Assembly: GCA_002633025.1 (NCBI GenBank)
Contig: NMRB01000063.1
Span: 166,241-230,240 of the forward strand
DNA from: Notospermus geniculatus
Taxonomy: Eukaryota > Nemertea > Pilidiophora > Heteronemertea > Lineidae
DNA: 64,000 nt
Direction: 5' to 3'
Below are positions 21,501 through 32,206 of the stretch, piece by piece. Every line of letters starts with the position of its first letter. The first letter of the stretch is position 1. The notes under the pieces are model-generated. The model saw only the letters and a list, made by a program, of their open reading frames with translations, was not told the origin of the DNA and did no database searches. Position numbers and translations under genes: made by a program.

Positions 21501-24500
21501 TCAGACAAGGATGGGAAATGAGCAGAAAATGCCGACTGCTCAAGTCTAGTCTAGTCTAATAACAGCATTTCCTCTTTTACAGAAAAATGTGACGAAAGTG
21601 AGTTATCGGGCATTTTTCTCTACAGTTCCTGTCTCAGAGTGGGTGTTGTGGTATACCGGTAGCTTTTTCAGGCGTATTCCGATTTCTGAAATATCGGATG
21701 ACTCAGTAGGTCTATGAATTTGGAATAGGCCTACCGTACATTTTACTCAGAACGTCAAAAATATGCTTGATACTGCGCGGAGTACATTACATTTTATTAC
21801 ATAAGTTTTTACCTCGTGCGTCTTTAGAAACATCCAATACTAATCACAGCCATCTTACTCCATAAAGAACGGTTAAAGTCATGTAACATGTAGGCCTAAC
21901 AATACCAACACCGAACCTTGGTCTGCATTATCGTCAGGCACGGATCCAGGGTTGACAGAAAGGGGGGGCGTAGCTCGATGGAGGCGGCGGATAACGAAAG
22001 CAGGAAGCCGAAACGGGGGGTCTGGGACTCCCCCAGAAAAATTTGACAATTTAAGTGACTTTTAGATGCATTTTCCTGGCATCTGAGAGCAAAATACTCA
22101 AATTTTTTATCTGATTGAATTTTTCTTGCTAAAAAAAATCATTGCTCTGCCGAAAATAGGGGGGGCGTACGTCCCTTCCGCCCCCCTCTGGATCCGTGCC
22201 TGATCGTTGTCAAGTTTTAACTGGAATGTGTTGTCATCTTTCAGAACCATGCAAAGGAAGTATGTACATTTTTCATCCTTCAGCTCCTCTGTCTTTTCAC
22301 CTGTCTTTTTTCACGATAAAAGGCTCCAATGACCAAACTTCGCTCATAACTAAAGCACTGCAACTGGGCCAACCATGTTTATCCTGTCATGTTCGTATTC
22401 GATATTTTTTGGCCTTCATCCACGCTTCTTACAGCTAAATCTCCAAACTTCGGAAGTTTGCCCAAGATGACCGGAGGTTACTGATCCCGTAAATCCGAAC
22501 TTTAGATGTTTTTTTCCCTTTTTGTAGGCAGTCGATGGGAGAAAACGGCAAATACTATGGTGTTCGAAATCGATGTCCCTAGAAAAACACATGGAGCAGA
22601 CGTCAACAGCCTTGCTCGCTGTAAATCGGTCTGTATGAGGGCTAAGTGCAAGTCCTTCGACTGGATGGGGCGAGACAAAAAATGTATCACCTATTCAGTG
22701 ACCCGTGTGTACCTATCGGCTGCAATTCTCGCGGCTAAAGTGGACCACTACAGAGGTGATTGTCTTGCATCTCATTTTAACGCCCGGGTGATCCACTGTT
22801 GCGATTTTGGTTTGAGACGGGGTTGCGTTCCCTTGCGGTTTCCTTATACGGCAATCGGAAGACTCTTATAAGATAATCGCAAGGGAGCGCAACCCCGTCT
22901 CAAGCCAAAATCGCTACAGTGGATCACCCGCTATAGGGACAGAGGCAAATGCACAACTGGTCCCTGATATGTTAAATGGGTAGAAATCGTATCTATCAGC
23001 GCTTCTAATTTTCAAATTTGTTCTGGGGGAGGTTATGCGGTATGTGGTAATGCGCGCGTCCGTTGAGCTCATTGTCTGCTCTAAATGCCCCTCCCCCAGC
23101 GAAAAATCTCGGTCACGGCCCTAACAATGCGACTTACTCAGTAGGCTACTTCCTCTTTCACAGCCTGCAGCGCCGGTGAGTATTGGTTTGGTTTTCCGTC
23201 TCTCCTTTGTGCGGAAGAAGACTGTGTGGCTTGTACCCTTTTGAACTACCGTGTTATGGGAAGGTAGCTTTTTCGAATCATTTCCAATTCCGGAAATATC
23301 GGATGGCTAGCTAGTTTTGAAATTACGGTCTTGTGAATTTAGTCTATACAAGCCTGCCGGCCTGGAGGGTCACGTGGGTGGATCGTCAGTTGATGAAGGG
23401 TATAAGGAGTTACAAGCCTGGCGGCGACAGGGCTCACAAGGTACTTCATGGTTGGCACTCAGCCTCATTCCCCCAGGCTTCAGCAGCCATGTATTGGCAT
23501 ATATACACACATGGTGGCGGATACAAAACAACCAGTGATTCCACAGGAGAAAGCAGCAAAAGTGCAATATTAAAATGTTGCCCGAGTGGAGGGCGGCAGA
23601 GCGAAATGTCACCCCGAGAAATGAAATGAATAACGAGGGCATGCAAAAAAATCATAAAGATAAACCACCACCAGAATTTTTCTCCATTTCTTTTCTTTTA
23701 CACAGGTTTTCTCTGTTTGGAAGTAAGGACTTTTCCTGCTATCGATTTTTTTCCGCTGTCCAAAACAACTATTCCCCCAGCAATTGCACTCTTGTATGAT
23801 CTGAACGTCACTTCGTGAATCCTGTCGCCACCAGGCTTGTTGATCATTTTGATCAACGCCCTACATGTACATGTACATGATGTGATAGTGTATGCCGCCG
23901 CGCGGCTGCGCTTCTAAGTATACTTAGAAGCCGCCGCACCTATACTTTTAAAGTATAAATTCTAAATTAGGTGTATTTAAAAATAATGTACGCATGTGTA
24001 CATTCACTCACTGCTTTAGGCCTACGTTTCTACATGTAAAAGCAGTGCGTAAATTTTGGACAACTTCTAAATTTGAAGTACGTGATAACTAGGCCTACAT
24101 GTACGTGTTTCTCATAAATGACAGGTTTTAGGCGTCATTCCTCATTTCACGCAATGTACATGTACATGTGACTATCAAAGAAAGAAACTACACGTAGGCC
24201 TACATGTACTTTCAAATTTGGGCCCTTGTCTAATGTCCAATATGGACGCCAAGTCAACGTGCTGATTTTCAGCCAAGTGCTGCTTCAGCACGCTTTTTTA
24301 TCTTTTACAGATAAGCCTACTTCTACCCCAACAAAACCCATTGGCTGTAAAAAGACGCCCAAGGGTACCGACTACATAGGAGGGTTAAGCAAATCAAAAT
24401 CAGGTCAAAAGTGTCAGCGCTGGGCGGACCAGTCTCCGAATTCGCACACCTATACAAAGGACAAATATTTCGCGGACAAAAAAGTGACTTCTGCTGGAAA

Positions 24501-27500
24501 CTTCTGCCGGAATCCAAATGGAAAAAGTAAACAACCTTGGTGCTTTACGATAACGAAGCATCGGTGGGATTGGTGCGATGTGCCGGATTGTCCCAAATCA
24601 GGTTAGTACCAGTATATTGAGATACGTAATTGCTGTGGATCAAAGATAAGTGACAAAAATCGGGCGGGAGATGACGTCAAAAGTGGCGAACCGCGATCAC
24701 CTGACGTTACACGTATTGAGATAGCAAGTACATGTACATGTATGAAGATTGTTCCCCATTAGAGTGAACAGCCATCAGACGGTGTCCGGCGACGTTATAC
24801 CCCAGGAACTGTCCACAAATTCTGACATACATGTTTGTATGTCCCCCTTGGTCAGATGACCTTACCGGACAGGAAGGTCCGCTTAAAATGATCATCTAAG
24901 GTAGGCCTTAGGATAGAACATAAATAACAGGTTTTGATTCGACTTACTTCTCAAGGTCACTAAGGTCAAAGTTCAAAATTTGACCGTAATTTCTTCCACT
25001 CTACGGGACGATTTTTCTTTTCTTTTATAGAAACTACTTCTGCCTCAACAAAACCCATTGGCTGTAAAAAGACGACCAATGGTGCCGACTACATGGGAGG
25101 GTTAAGCAAATCAAAATCAGGCCAAAAGTGTCAGCGCTGGGCGGACCAGTCTCCGAATTCGCACACCTATACAAAGGACAAATATTTCGCGGACAAAAAA
25201 GTGACTTCTGCTGGAAACTTCTGCCGGAATCCACAAGGAAAAAGTAAACAACCTTGGTGCTTTACGATAACGAAGCATCGGTGGGATTGGTGCGATGTGC
25301 CGGATTGTCCCAAATCAGGTTAGTACACGTATTGAGATAGCAAGTACATGTATGAAGATTGTTCCCCATTAGAGTGAACAGCCATCAGACGGTGTCCGGC
25401 GACGTTATACCCCAGGAACTGTCGACAAATTCTGACGTACATGTTTATATGTCCCCCTTGGTCAGATGACCTTACCGGACAGGAAGGTCCGCTTCAAATG
25501 ATCATCTAAGGTAGGCCTTAGGATACATAACATAAATAACAGGTTTTGATTCGACTTACTTCTCAAGGTCACTAAGGTCAAAGTTCAAAATTTGGCCGTA
25601 ATTTCTTTCACTCTACGGGACGATTTTTCTTTTCTTTTATAGAAACTACTTCTGCCCCAACAAAACCCCAAACAGGTTAGTAATACGTACATGGTATATC
25701 AGCGTATGAAGACTGTTCCCCGTTTTAAGAGTGAACCGTCATCAGTCGTCGATGCCCGTTATTAGGCCACGTTTCGAAACCGCTGTACTATCAATTTCAA
25801 ACTTCCTACATATGTACCCCTAGGTCAGATAACCTCATCAGACACCACGTTTGATTCCGGTCCCCCTTCTTTCTTTTGGAAATGCAAACTCCGGAACTAC
25901 TGTCTGGGTCATCTCCAGATATTTAACTGGGTACTCTACATTTTGAATTTCGTTACCTGACGAACTGACACATAGGGCAGGGGAGTAGATAATGTAGATC
26001 TCCCACTCTACTCTCCCGCTCTCCATTAAATGGCCGTTCTCCATTAAATGGCCGCTCTATACGAGATGTTGTTTCTTTGTTTTTTGATAGAAACTACTTC
26101 TGCCCCAACAAAACCCATTGGCTGCAAAAAGACGACCAATGGTGCCGACTACATGGGAGGGTTAAGCAAATCAAAATCAGGTCAAAAGTGTCAGCGCTGG
26201 GCGGACCAGTCTCCGAATTGGCACACTTATACGAAGGACAAATATTTCGCGGACAAAAAAGTGACTTCTGCTGGAAACTTCTGCCGGAATCCAAATGGAA
26301 AAAGTAAACAACCTTGGTGCTTTACGATAACGAAGCATCGGTGGGATTGGTGCGATGTGCCGGATTGCCCCAAAACAGGTTAGTAATAGCATTGGTACAT
26401 GTGAAGATCGTCCCCCGTTTTAAGAATATGAAGCACCATCCGTCGTCGGCGCCCGATGTAAGGCCCCGTTTTGAAACCGCAATATCATCAATCTAAAACT
26501 TGCCACACATGTACCCCTAGGTCAGATAACATTGTCAGACACCAACTTTGATTCCGGACCTCCTAAATGTAATTTCTTTTACAAGTGCAAACCCCAGAAA
26601 TAATGTCTGGGTCATCTCCACATATTTAACTGGGTACTCTACATTTTGAATTTCGTTACCTGACGATAACTGACGCATATGGCTGGGGAATGGAGAGGTC
26701 TTCCACTCCAGGCCTATACAGGATGTTATTTCGTTATTTCTTTTATAGAGACTTCTTCTGCCCCAACGAAACCCATTGGCTGTAAAAAGACGACCAATGG
26801 TGCCGACTACATGGGAGGGTTAAGCAAATCAACATCGGGCCAAAAGTGTCAGCGCTGGGCGGACCAGTCTCCGAATTGGCACACCTATACGAAGGACAAA
26901 TATTTCGCGGACAAAAAAGTGACTTCTGCTGAAAACTTCTGCCGGAATCCACAAGGAAAAAGTAAACAACCTTGGTGCTTTACGATAACGAAGCATCGGT
27001 GGGATTGGTGCGATGTGCCGGATTGCCCCAAAACAGGTAATTAAAGGCATGCGAACCAAAAATTCATTCACTTCTCGCTTAAACCCACGTGAAGCTATAA
27101 CCATGATATCGGTTTTTGACCGGCGCTTTATTCGCCGGCGTCATCTCCGAACGAAGCCGGCCGGCGTGTATTCATGGTATTGTCTTGTCCATTCCTCCAT
27201 GACTCAAAACCAGCGGGACCGTCTCTCAAAGTGCTGTCATGCGGGTCAATTTAACCCCCAAATTTCGATGACTATATAGACCTTTCCGACAAAGATGGCG
27301 GTGTAACAGTTCTCACCATACATGTATGACGTCAGAAGCTTAACGCCATTCAATGGTCACTGGCCATGGAGAGAAGTTTAGGTGAAATACATGTAGCTGT
27401 CGGAGACGATGCGTTTGGTGAATGGGCATACGACGTGATGTGGGAAAACTACATGTAGTAGGCCACCATAGAAAGTACAGAACACGTTTTACTTTGATGC

Positions 27501-29249
27501 AAAGGTGTGGCGGTCTTTTGTACTGTACAATGTACGCCCGCTTTGCCAATACATTTGTGCCTGTTTCCTCCAGATAAGCCTGACGTTGGTAAGTGTATAT
27601 GTTGGAGACTGTGATTATAGATGTACTAGATTCTATCGACGCTTAATTACAAATTCGTGACTTTTGTAGAGTAGTATTTGCTGTATAGGCCTACATTATT
27701 TTCATTTCTTCTTTTGTACTGTACAGTGTAGGCTACATGTACGTCCGCTTTGCCAATACATACATTTGTTCCTACATGTATTTCTTCCAGATAAGCCTGA
27801 CGTCCGTAAGGTTGCAGACTGTGAGTATAGATGTACTAAATTTTATCGAGACTTCATACAAATTCATGACTTTTCTACAGTAGTATGTTTACTGTTTACT
27901 GTATATTTTCATTTCACAGTGTCTTGTGGTTAGTATATGTATTGCTATCTCTTTATATGACTGCGCGCTGACTCTCGACTTGAATATAAGTCTCATGCAT
28001 TGTTTACGTTTCTTGCACGCGATAACGCGCCGACTCTCGACTCACAAAGATGCTGTGCACATTCCTTCTTGTTTTTGATGTAAACTCTTCTCAGCTGTTT
28101 GCCCCTTCAAAGTATTAACACCTCTATCTTGATTATTTCGTACAGGGCGATTCTAATTCAGGCTTAAAGTATTCCTTTGCTGTCAATTTCAGCAGCACTT
28201 GCATGTAATATTACATGTACCTTTGTCTCTTTGAATTGAATGCAATATACATGTGTTATTAGAAATGTGTCGATATCGAAACTCGATGCGCAGCGTTGTT
28301 GTTTAGCAAGCCCATGGCAGGGCGACAAAATTGTAGGAGGTGAATTTCATTGGTAAGCACAGGTACGCAATAGCGGTGTTTTTAGGTAAGATTATTTGAA
28401 AATTCTACATATTAAATAATGATGTGATTCTATGAACTTTCAGGGTGTAACCACTGATGAAAAGTGTACCTTCCATGGGTATTCTCTTATACGTATATGT
28501 AGGCTACGGTTACATACATGTATATTTTGTATTTTGTTGTACATTATCATACATGTATCATAAAATCACGGGATGGCAGGTGTATGTCTCTTTTAATAAC
28601 AATACTGTTCACATAATCCCATTTTCATTGAATGGAGTGTAGCGTACTACCTTTGGTGTTAAAGTGATTCTGAAGTAAGTATAGGCTAGATATCTTTTTT
28701 TCACTTCTGGAAAACATTTTCTTCGCCTTTCTATTTTTCTGAAAATCACCTTTTACATATCCTTAAAACATGCAGACTACTTCCCAGGTTAGGGTCGCGG
28801 ACGACGGCATATCCTTCAGCACAACTTGACGGTGAACCAGAGACCTGTTCCAAGATGTTAGTGCCGAGAATGACGTACGTACATGTACAGTAAAACCTCA
28901 CCTAATGGACACCTCAATACAGTGGACACCTCAAGATTACGGACAGATTTGCCCAGTCCCGAATTTTCCCAAGCCATTTTCAATATACACGTACGGATAT
29001 ACGTATATTTTTGTCTTTATCGTTTGCCTTGTTGTTCGATGTGTATAGAAACTCTCATATACATGTACACACAATAATGGTAAGCTACATGTACCTCCCA
29101 TTTACAGTTTTTTTATCTTTATCCGATCAGTTCACTACTGCTGGAATCACGGATTCCAACCAACCCCCGGCTGGACAAGAGATCCAGAATCTACAACAAC
29201 GAAGCAGAACATCTTTGACCTTCATCGACGATGTAGCAGAAGATGGTAG
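18476..29249 (+). CDS. Gene B: secreted PAN-kringle protein without protease domain
   Basis: Exons: 18476-18509, 19891-19911, 20288-20302, 20687-20953, 21583-21597, 22245-22259, 22528-(about 22787), 23164-23175, 24311-24601, 25031-25318, 25643-25675, 26091-26378, 26749-27036, 27574-27588, 27791-27805 (or -27820), 29131-29249. Signal peptide, Cys microexons, two PAN/apple-like modules, four kringles with one kringle-less linker exon among them, DKPDV linkers and the Cys tail. PAN followed by kringles is the layout of plasminogen and HGF, but no serine-protease domain follows. All normal junctions are phase 1, so any exon can be skipped in frame. The second PAN exon is interrupted by a fold-back element and may be skipped; without it the product would be about 571 residues. 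Likely a secreted binding or matrix protein (inference). Confidence 0.7.
19651..19806. mobile_element. MITE, GGGCCCAGTTGCATAAAAGC palindrome
   Basis: A palindromic element of about 155 bp whose arms contain CTATCTCC..GTTGGCTTCTAACTT and the complement. In gene B intron 1. Confidence 0.7.
19891..19911 (+). CDS. Gene B exon 2: 21-nt exon completing the leader
   Basis: TTTGTTGCAG|CC...GAAG|GTAAGA; 21 nt, phase 1-1, encoding ALIHANE(G). Equivalent to gene A 11531-11551. Confidence 0.7.
20022..20150. mobile_element. MITE, GGGCCGAATTCAAAAAGGG ends
   Basis: A palindrome of about 130 bp, from GGGCCGAATTCAAAAAGGG to CCCTTTTTGAATACGGCCC. Confidence 0.7.
20288..20302 (+). CDS. Gene B microexon EPCKA
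   Basis: TCTTTTCAG|AACCATGCAAAGCAG|GTATGT. 15 nt, phase 1-1, encoding EPCKA(G). A near copy, EPCKG, is at 22245. Each is followed about 280-390 nt later by a PAN exon, so the microexon-PAN pair was duplicated together. Confidence 0.6.
20687..20953 (+). CDS. Gene B PAN/apple-like exon 1
   Basis: 267 nt, 89 codons, phase 1-1. Acceptor CCTTTTTTAG, donor GTTG|GTAAAT. The peptide begins YRWKKIANKIGVDK and has the core FCQDGCWMEKCKSIDWFS, then KKCVTYP and DHYILGDCL. The C-x3-C-x5-C-x-S-x-D-W / K-x-C-x-T-Y pattern matches the PAN/apple exons of the minus-strand locus (CKAIDWN...CYTF). PAN modules mediate protein or carbohydrate binding. Confidence 0.72.
21583..21597 (+). CDS. Gene B microexon EKCDE
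   Basis: CTCTTTTACAG|AAAAATGTGACGAAA|GTGAGT. 15 nt, phase 1-1, encoding EKCDE with one cysteine. Confidence 0.5.
21934..22203. mobile_element. GGATCC-ended fold-back element
   Basis: Ends TCAGGCACGGATCCAG / CTCTGGATCCGTGCCTGA, bracketed by TCG. The interior has G-rich arms and a segment shared with 4108-4310. Confidence 0.7.
22245..22259 (+). CDS. Gene B microexon EPCKG
   Basis: ATCTTTCAG|AACCATGCAAAGGAA|GTATGT. 15 nt, phase 1-1, encoding EPCKG. Duplicate of the exon at 20288. Confidence 0.6.
22528..22787 (+). CDS. Gene B PAN/apple-like exon 2, 3' end interrupted
   Basis: The acceptor TTTTTGTAG and frame match PAN exon 1. It encodes RWEKTANTMVFEIDV, LARCKSVCMRAKCKSFDW, KKCITYS and VDHYRGDCLASHFNAR. 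Just after FNAR a fold-back element (22785-22930) is inserted, where exon 1 continues to its GTAAAT donor. Beyond the insertion the homologous donor reads GGCAAATG, so GT has become GC. Reading into the element gives a stop at about 22871. It is probably a disabled or conditionally skipped exon. Confidence 0.6.
22785..22930. mobile_element. MITE inserted in gene B PAN exon 2
   Basis: A 146-bp palindrome from CGGGTGATCCACTG to GGATCACCCG, with long arms around GTTTGAGACGGGGTTGCG / CGCAACCCCGTCTCAAG. It lies at the codon level inside an exon. Confidence 0.78.
23164..23175 (+). CDS. Gene B microexon ACSA
   Basis: TCCTCTTTCACAG|CCTGCAGCGCCG|GTGAGT. 12 nt, phase 1-1, encoding ACSA(G). Confidence 0.5.
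24311..24601 (+). CDS. Gene B kringle 1
   Basis: 291 nt, 97 codons, phase 1-1. Acceptor TCTTTTACAG, donor CAG|GTTAGT. Linker DKPTSTPTKPIG, then the six-Cys kringle (DYIGGLS, GQKCQRW, FCRNP, PWCFT, DWCDVPDC). The linker start DKP is the same as in the DKPDV microexons. Confidence 0.85.
25031..25318 (+). CDS. Gene B kringle 2
   Basis: 288 nt, 96 codons, phase 1-1. Acceptor TCTTTTATAG, donor CAG|GTTAGT. Linker (E)TTSASTKPIG, kringle nearly identical to kringle 1. The downstream intron is a close copy of the intron after kringle 1. Confidence 0.85.
25643..25675 (+). CDS. Gene B kringle-less linker exon (33 nt)
   Basis: It has the acceptor TCTTTTATAG of its neighbours and the donor CAG|GTTAGT, but between ACAAAACCC and CCAAACAG the whole kringle core (about 255 nt) is missing. 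What remains is (E)TTSAPTKPQT(G): 33 nt, still phase 1-1. The deletion junction lies in a short CCC(A) match present at both edges of the intact exons. Confidence 0.6.
26091..26378 (+). CDS. Gene B kringle 3
   Basis: 288 nt, 96 codons, phase 1-1. Acceptor TTTTTGATAG, donor CAG|GTTAGT. Linker (E)TTSAPTKPIG, six-Cys kringle with QSPNWHTYTKDKYF. Confidence 0.85.
26749..27036 (+). CDS. Gene B kringle 4
   Basis: 288 nt, 96 codons, phase 1-1. Acceptor TTCTTTTATAG, donor CAG|GTAATT. Linker (E)TSSAPTKPIG, six-Cys kringle with SKSTSGQKC and TSAENFCRNP variants. Aligned by position, it is the paralogue of gene A kringle 3. Confidence 0.85.
27574..27588 (+). CDS. Gene B microexon, DKPDV copy 1
   Basis: TTCCTCCAG|ATAAGCCTGACGTTG|GTAAGT. 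15 nt, phase 1-1. Counterpart of gene A 14286. Confidence 0.55.
27791..27805 (+). CDS. Gene B microexon, DKPDV copy 2 (15 or 30 nt)
   Basis: TTTCTTCCAG|ATAAGCCTGACGTCC|GTAAGG. The downstream in-frame donor ACT|GTGAGT (27821) allows a 30-nt form. The middle copy present in gene A is missing here. Confidence 0.5.
28886..28975 (+). mobile_element. pogo/Tigger-like terminal fragment
   Basis: ACAGTAAAACCTCACCTAAT followed by GGACACCTC repeats resembles the terminus of pogo/Tigger-type elements. Only one end is visible. Confidence 0.4.
29131..29249 (+). CDS. Gene B terminal exon: conserved Cys-containing tail
   Basis: Acceptor TTTATCCGATCAG, entered in phase 1: HYCWNHGFQPTPGW, STTTKQNIFDLHRRCSRRW, stop TAG 29247-29249. 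Same length and stop as in gene A. Confidence 0.6.
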
Positions 29250-29547
29250 CCTACTGAAGCCCGGGTACTGAAGGTGGAGTGAGGAATGACATGGCGTCCA
29301 AGTCCAAACATTGACTTCACCTTCTGCCCGCGAACCAAATTTTTGGGCTTCCATGAGGGCCTAGTGAGATTGTGGCGCAGTCTTCTTGAATTTGTAATAA
29401 ATTCTCGATTTCTTCTGTAGCCTTCGTTGACAATATATGCTAACACGCTTGAAATGAATGTTATGTTAATTCTCAATGAATTAGTTTCCGTAATTAATCG
29501 CCTACCTGGTATCCCCTAGAAAGTAGGCCTAGTGAGAATTAAAATGG

Positions 29548-29553
29548 AATAAA
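29548..29553 (+). terminator. Poly(A) signal AATAAA of gene B
   Basis: AATAAA about 300 nt after the gene B stop, in the position homologous to 16345. Confidence 0.55.
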
Positions 29554-29559
29554 CACATG

Positions 29560-32200
29560 AATTTCTACCGTTGCAAACACATGAATTTCTTGAAGCAACT
29601 TTCTCCGCGTGGCAACCACCATTTTGGCGCCAAAACAATTCAACAAGAAGTACAACGATATTATGGTCAGCTGCAAGACTTACGTGTACGTGTGCGTAGA
29701 TGCCCATCGACCATGATGTCTAGTGTGTGGGGGGTCAAGGTCAAACGAGGCCGATACCGAACCCTCTTAGCCCTAGTGGTGGGTTCGAGAACCAAACTAC
29801 ACCTACAGACAGACGTTCGGTCAAATTTGATTCTTGACTTTGCCACTCTACATGTAGGTGGCCAAAACCCAAATCACATACGTATATGTAAAGTGCTATT
29901 TCTCCCTATAACTATAAATGACAAGCAATGAAAAAGAAGTAGGGTCTTCGAGATAATTATTTTATTTTTCACAGTAAAATAGGTACATCAGAAGCGTGAA
30001 CTGATTGATGTCCATGTGTCAACTTCCCAGCAAGATACTTTCCACGTATGTTCTTCAATTTCTTTAGTACATGTAGTTACTTGATATTACTTCGCGCTCC
30101 TCTCGGTTGATTTTCGAAGTCGGAGGAAGGATGCAAGTCGTCTTGTGTTGGCTGTACATCTATCTACATAAATAAATAAATAATAATAAGTTTTTTATTT
30201 TTAATGATAAAGTGTCACCTGACTTCGGAAATTTGTATTTTTGTTTTTTGTTCGTGGCTTGTTTTTTGTTTTTTGTTCGTGGCCAAATCCATTGGAGGCA
30301 TGAGCTGCCTATTTAACTTGTGATCAATAATGCTACAATGTATGTAAAATTTTCCAATTTTGAATATACATAGGCCTACTCACCTTGCCCCTATTGAGAG
30401 ATTTCGTGTTCATACTTGCTGCAGTATTGCTGACTAATTAACAGCATCCATTGTCGTCGTTCTTCATATTAAGAATCACTGGATGGCATTTGATATTTTA
30501 TCTGAAATCATGCAAATTCTCCAGTGATTAATAAATCCAATAAGAGTATTATCAGCAAATGCTTGGCATTACTCTTGTGACATGAAGGTTATATTTTAAT
30601 CAAAAGCTTGTATTCATCAATACAGAAGCACACTACCATGCCCAGAGTGACCATGAATAGCTGGGTACGGAATCGGGCTGAATTGTACCTGCATGCCACA
30701 TAGACATGATAGAGACGTTGCAAATAAACAGGGGCCTGTTTCGAAAAGTGACTTAAGCTAATGATACCATTAACTCAATGCACTTTCCATTTGGTTAAAG
30801 GTGCCATTAGCTTAAATTATACATGTAAGATGTTTTTCTCGGAAATCACAAACCAAATGTCAGACAAATACTTCTGTAATATAATGCCCGTTGGGGCAAT
30901 TACGTCGACGCAAATGTTGTAAATTCAATAATTCCATAGACCGACTAAACTGAAAAATATGTATTTGTTTAGGTACAATTAATTCCCTGTTGTACAATAT
31001 TCAAAAATGGAACATATGATGTACAGGAGAAGCATGAAGGCAGCTTGAAACGATTTACATGTAGCAATTATAGGCAAGAAACATTTTCAATTTATCAAGC
31101 AATAATGCAAATGTTATTCAAGTGAGTAGTGGAGAATAAGTTGCAAGGTGAAGAACTTTTTCCAATAAGGAAAATATAGGTGCACACTGACAAGAAAGTG
31201 GTTTTACATGGTTATATTGAATGAAACTTACCGGTAATTTCTAAACTAGGAAAGGAACTGCATGGCCAAGAAAGAATTGAATGAAGTTGAAGTTCAAATT
31301 AGATCGTTATAAACACAAGAACAGGTGAAAAGTGAAATGTTAAGGATACAATGCAACAAGGAGGCTCAGTGACCAAAATATTAAAGGGCGAATGACAGGT
31401 ACGTGTACATGTAGGTATAGCAACAGCAAATGAATTGCATTCCTTCTGATTCTGTGAAGAAAATATCAGTAATTAATTCTTAATGAACAAGAACAAGAAA
31501 CAAGAAAAGTATTAATGAAATCTCCGTAGTATATTCGGAGACAACGGACCGTAATGTTGTGAAACTACATGTAATAAGATGAGGACAAAATGAGATTTAT
31601 TTAATAATATGAAGTCTGAATCATTCTTGGGCTTGCATCTTTTCCTTGTGGCAGCATTCTTTCATTTAATGCGTAATCGTGGACGTTTTAAAGAAAATGC
31701 ATTGCGGAACTTTCTATCGATCGGACAAAAGTCAAATGGCGCAAACGAAGTGAATTTTGTGTGTATTGGAACGGACCAGGAGACGATGATGTAGCCATGT
31801 AAACGTGTATTTGTGACACATCATCATGTTGAGAGTAAAGGCCTTGGTAACCTACGAAAGCTAACCTATGAGCGTAAATCGTTTGATTGTCTACTTCGAG
31901 GAGAACGTTGTTCTCACTCGAGAAAGAAAAAACACAGACACAACATAAACTAGATGATGTTTTCACAATGTACATGTGCCTCCTACCTCCTATCTTCTTT
32001 TTCTTAGCTGAAAGTAAAATTGCAAAAATGAAAAGGCTGATAGCCTACTCATTTAGCAATGAGCCGATGTACATGTATTTTAAAAACAATGATTGCCACA
32101 GCACTCATTGGTGTCAGAATCAAATTCAATCAAATCAAATCAAATTCAAAACACATGACTTGAAACCAATGACTGACTGTAACTGACTAAAATCATCTCC
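29560..32200. other. AT-rich stretch, no gene recognised
   Basis: Convergent 3' flank between gene B and the minus-strand locus. No domain, splice pair or RNA gene could be supported. Short duplications of TTTTTTGTTCGTGG occur near 30240-30280. It may hold undetected 3' exons or UTR of the minus-strand locus. Confidence 0.45.
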
Positions 32201-32206
32201 GAATTT

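Larger units (their letters stand above)
16656..29560 (+). repeat. Tandem segmental duplication, unit 2 (gene B block)
   Basis: The second copy of the block at 9760-16350, in the same orientation and directly downstream. It contains several insertions absent from unit 1 (17020-17810 and 18081-18409) and lacks others (15477-15634). Confidence 0.8.

Noticed and set aside
31688-31975. 95-codon minus-strand frame near the end of the lectin locus
   Set aside because: No signal peptide, Cys pattern or phase 1 splice entry without stop; could not be connected to the lectin exon.
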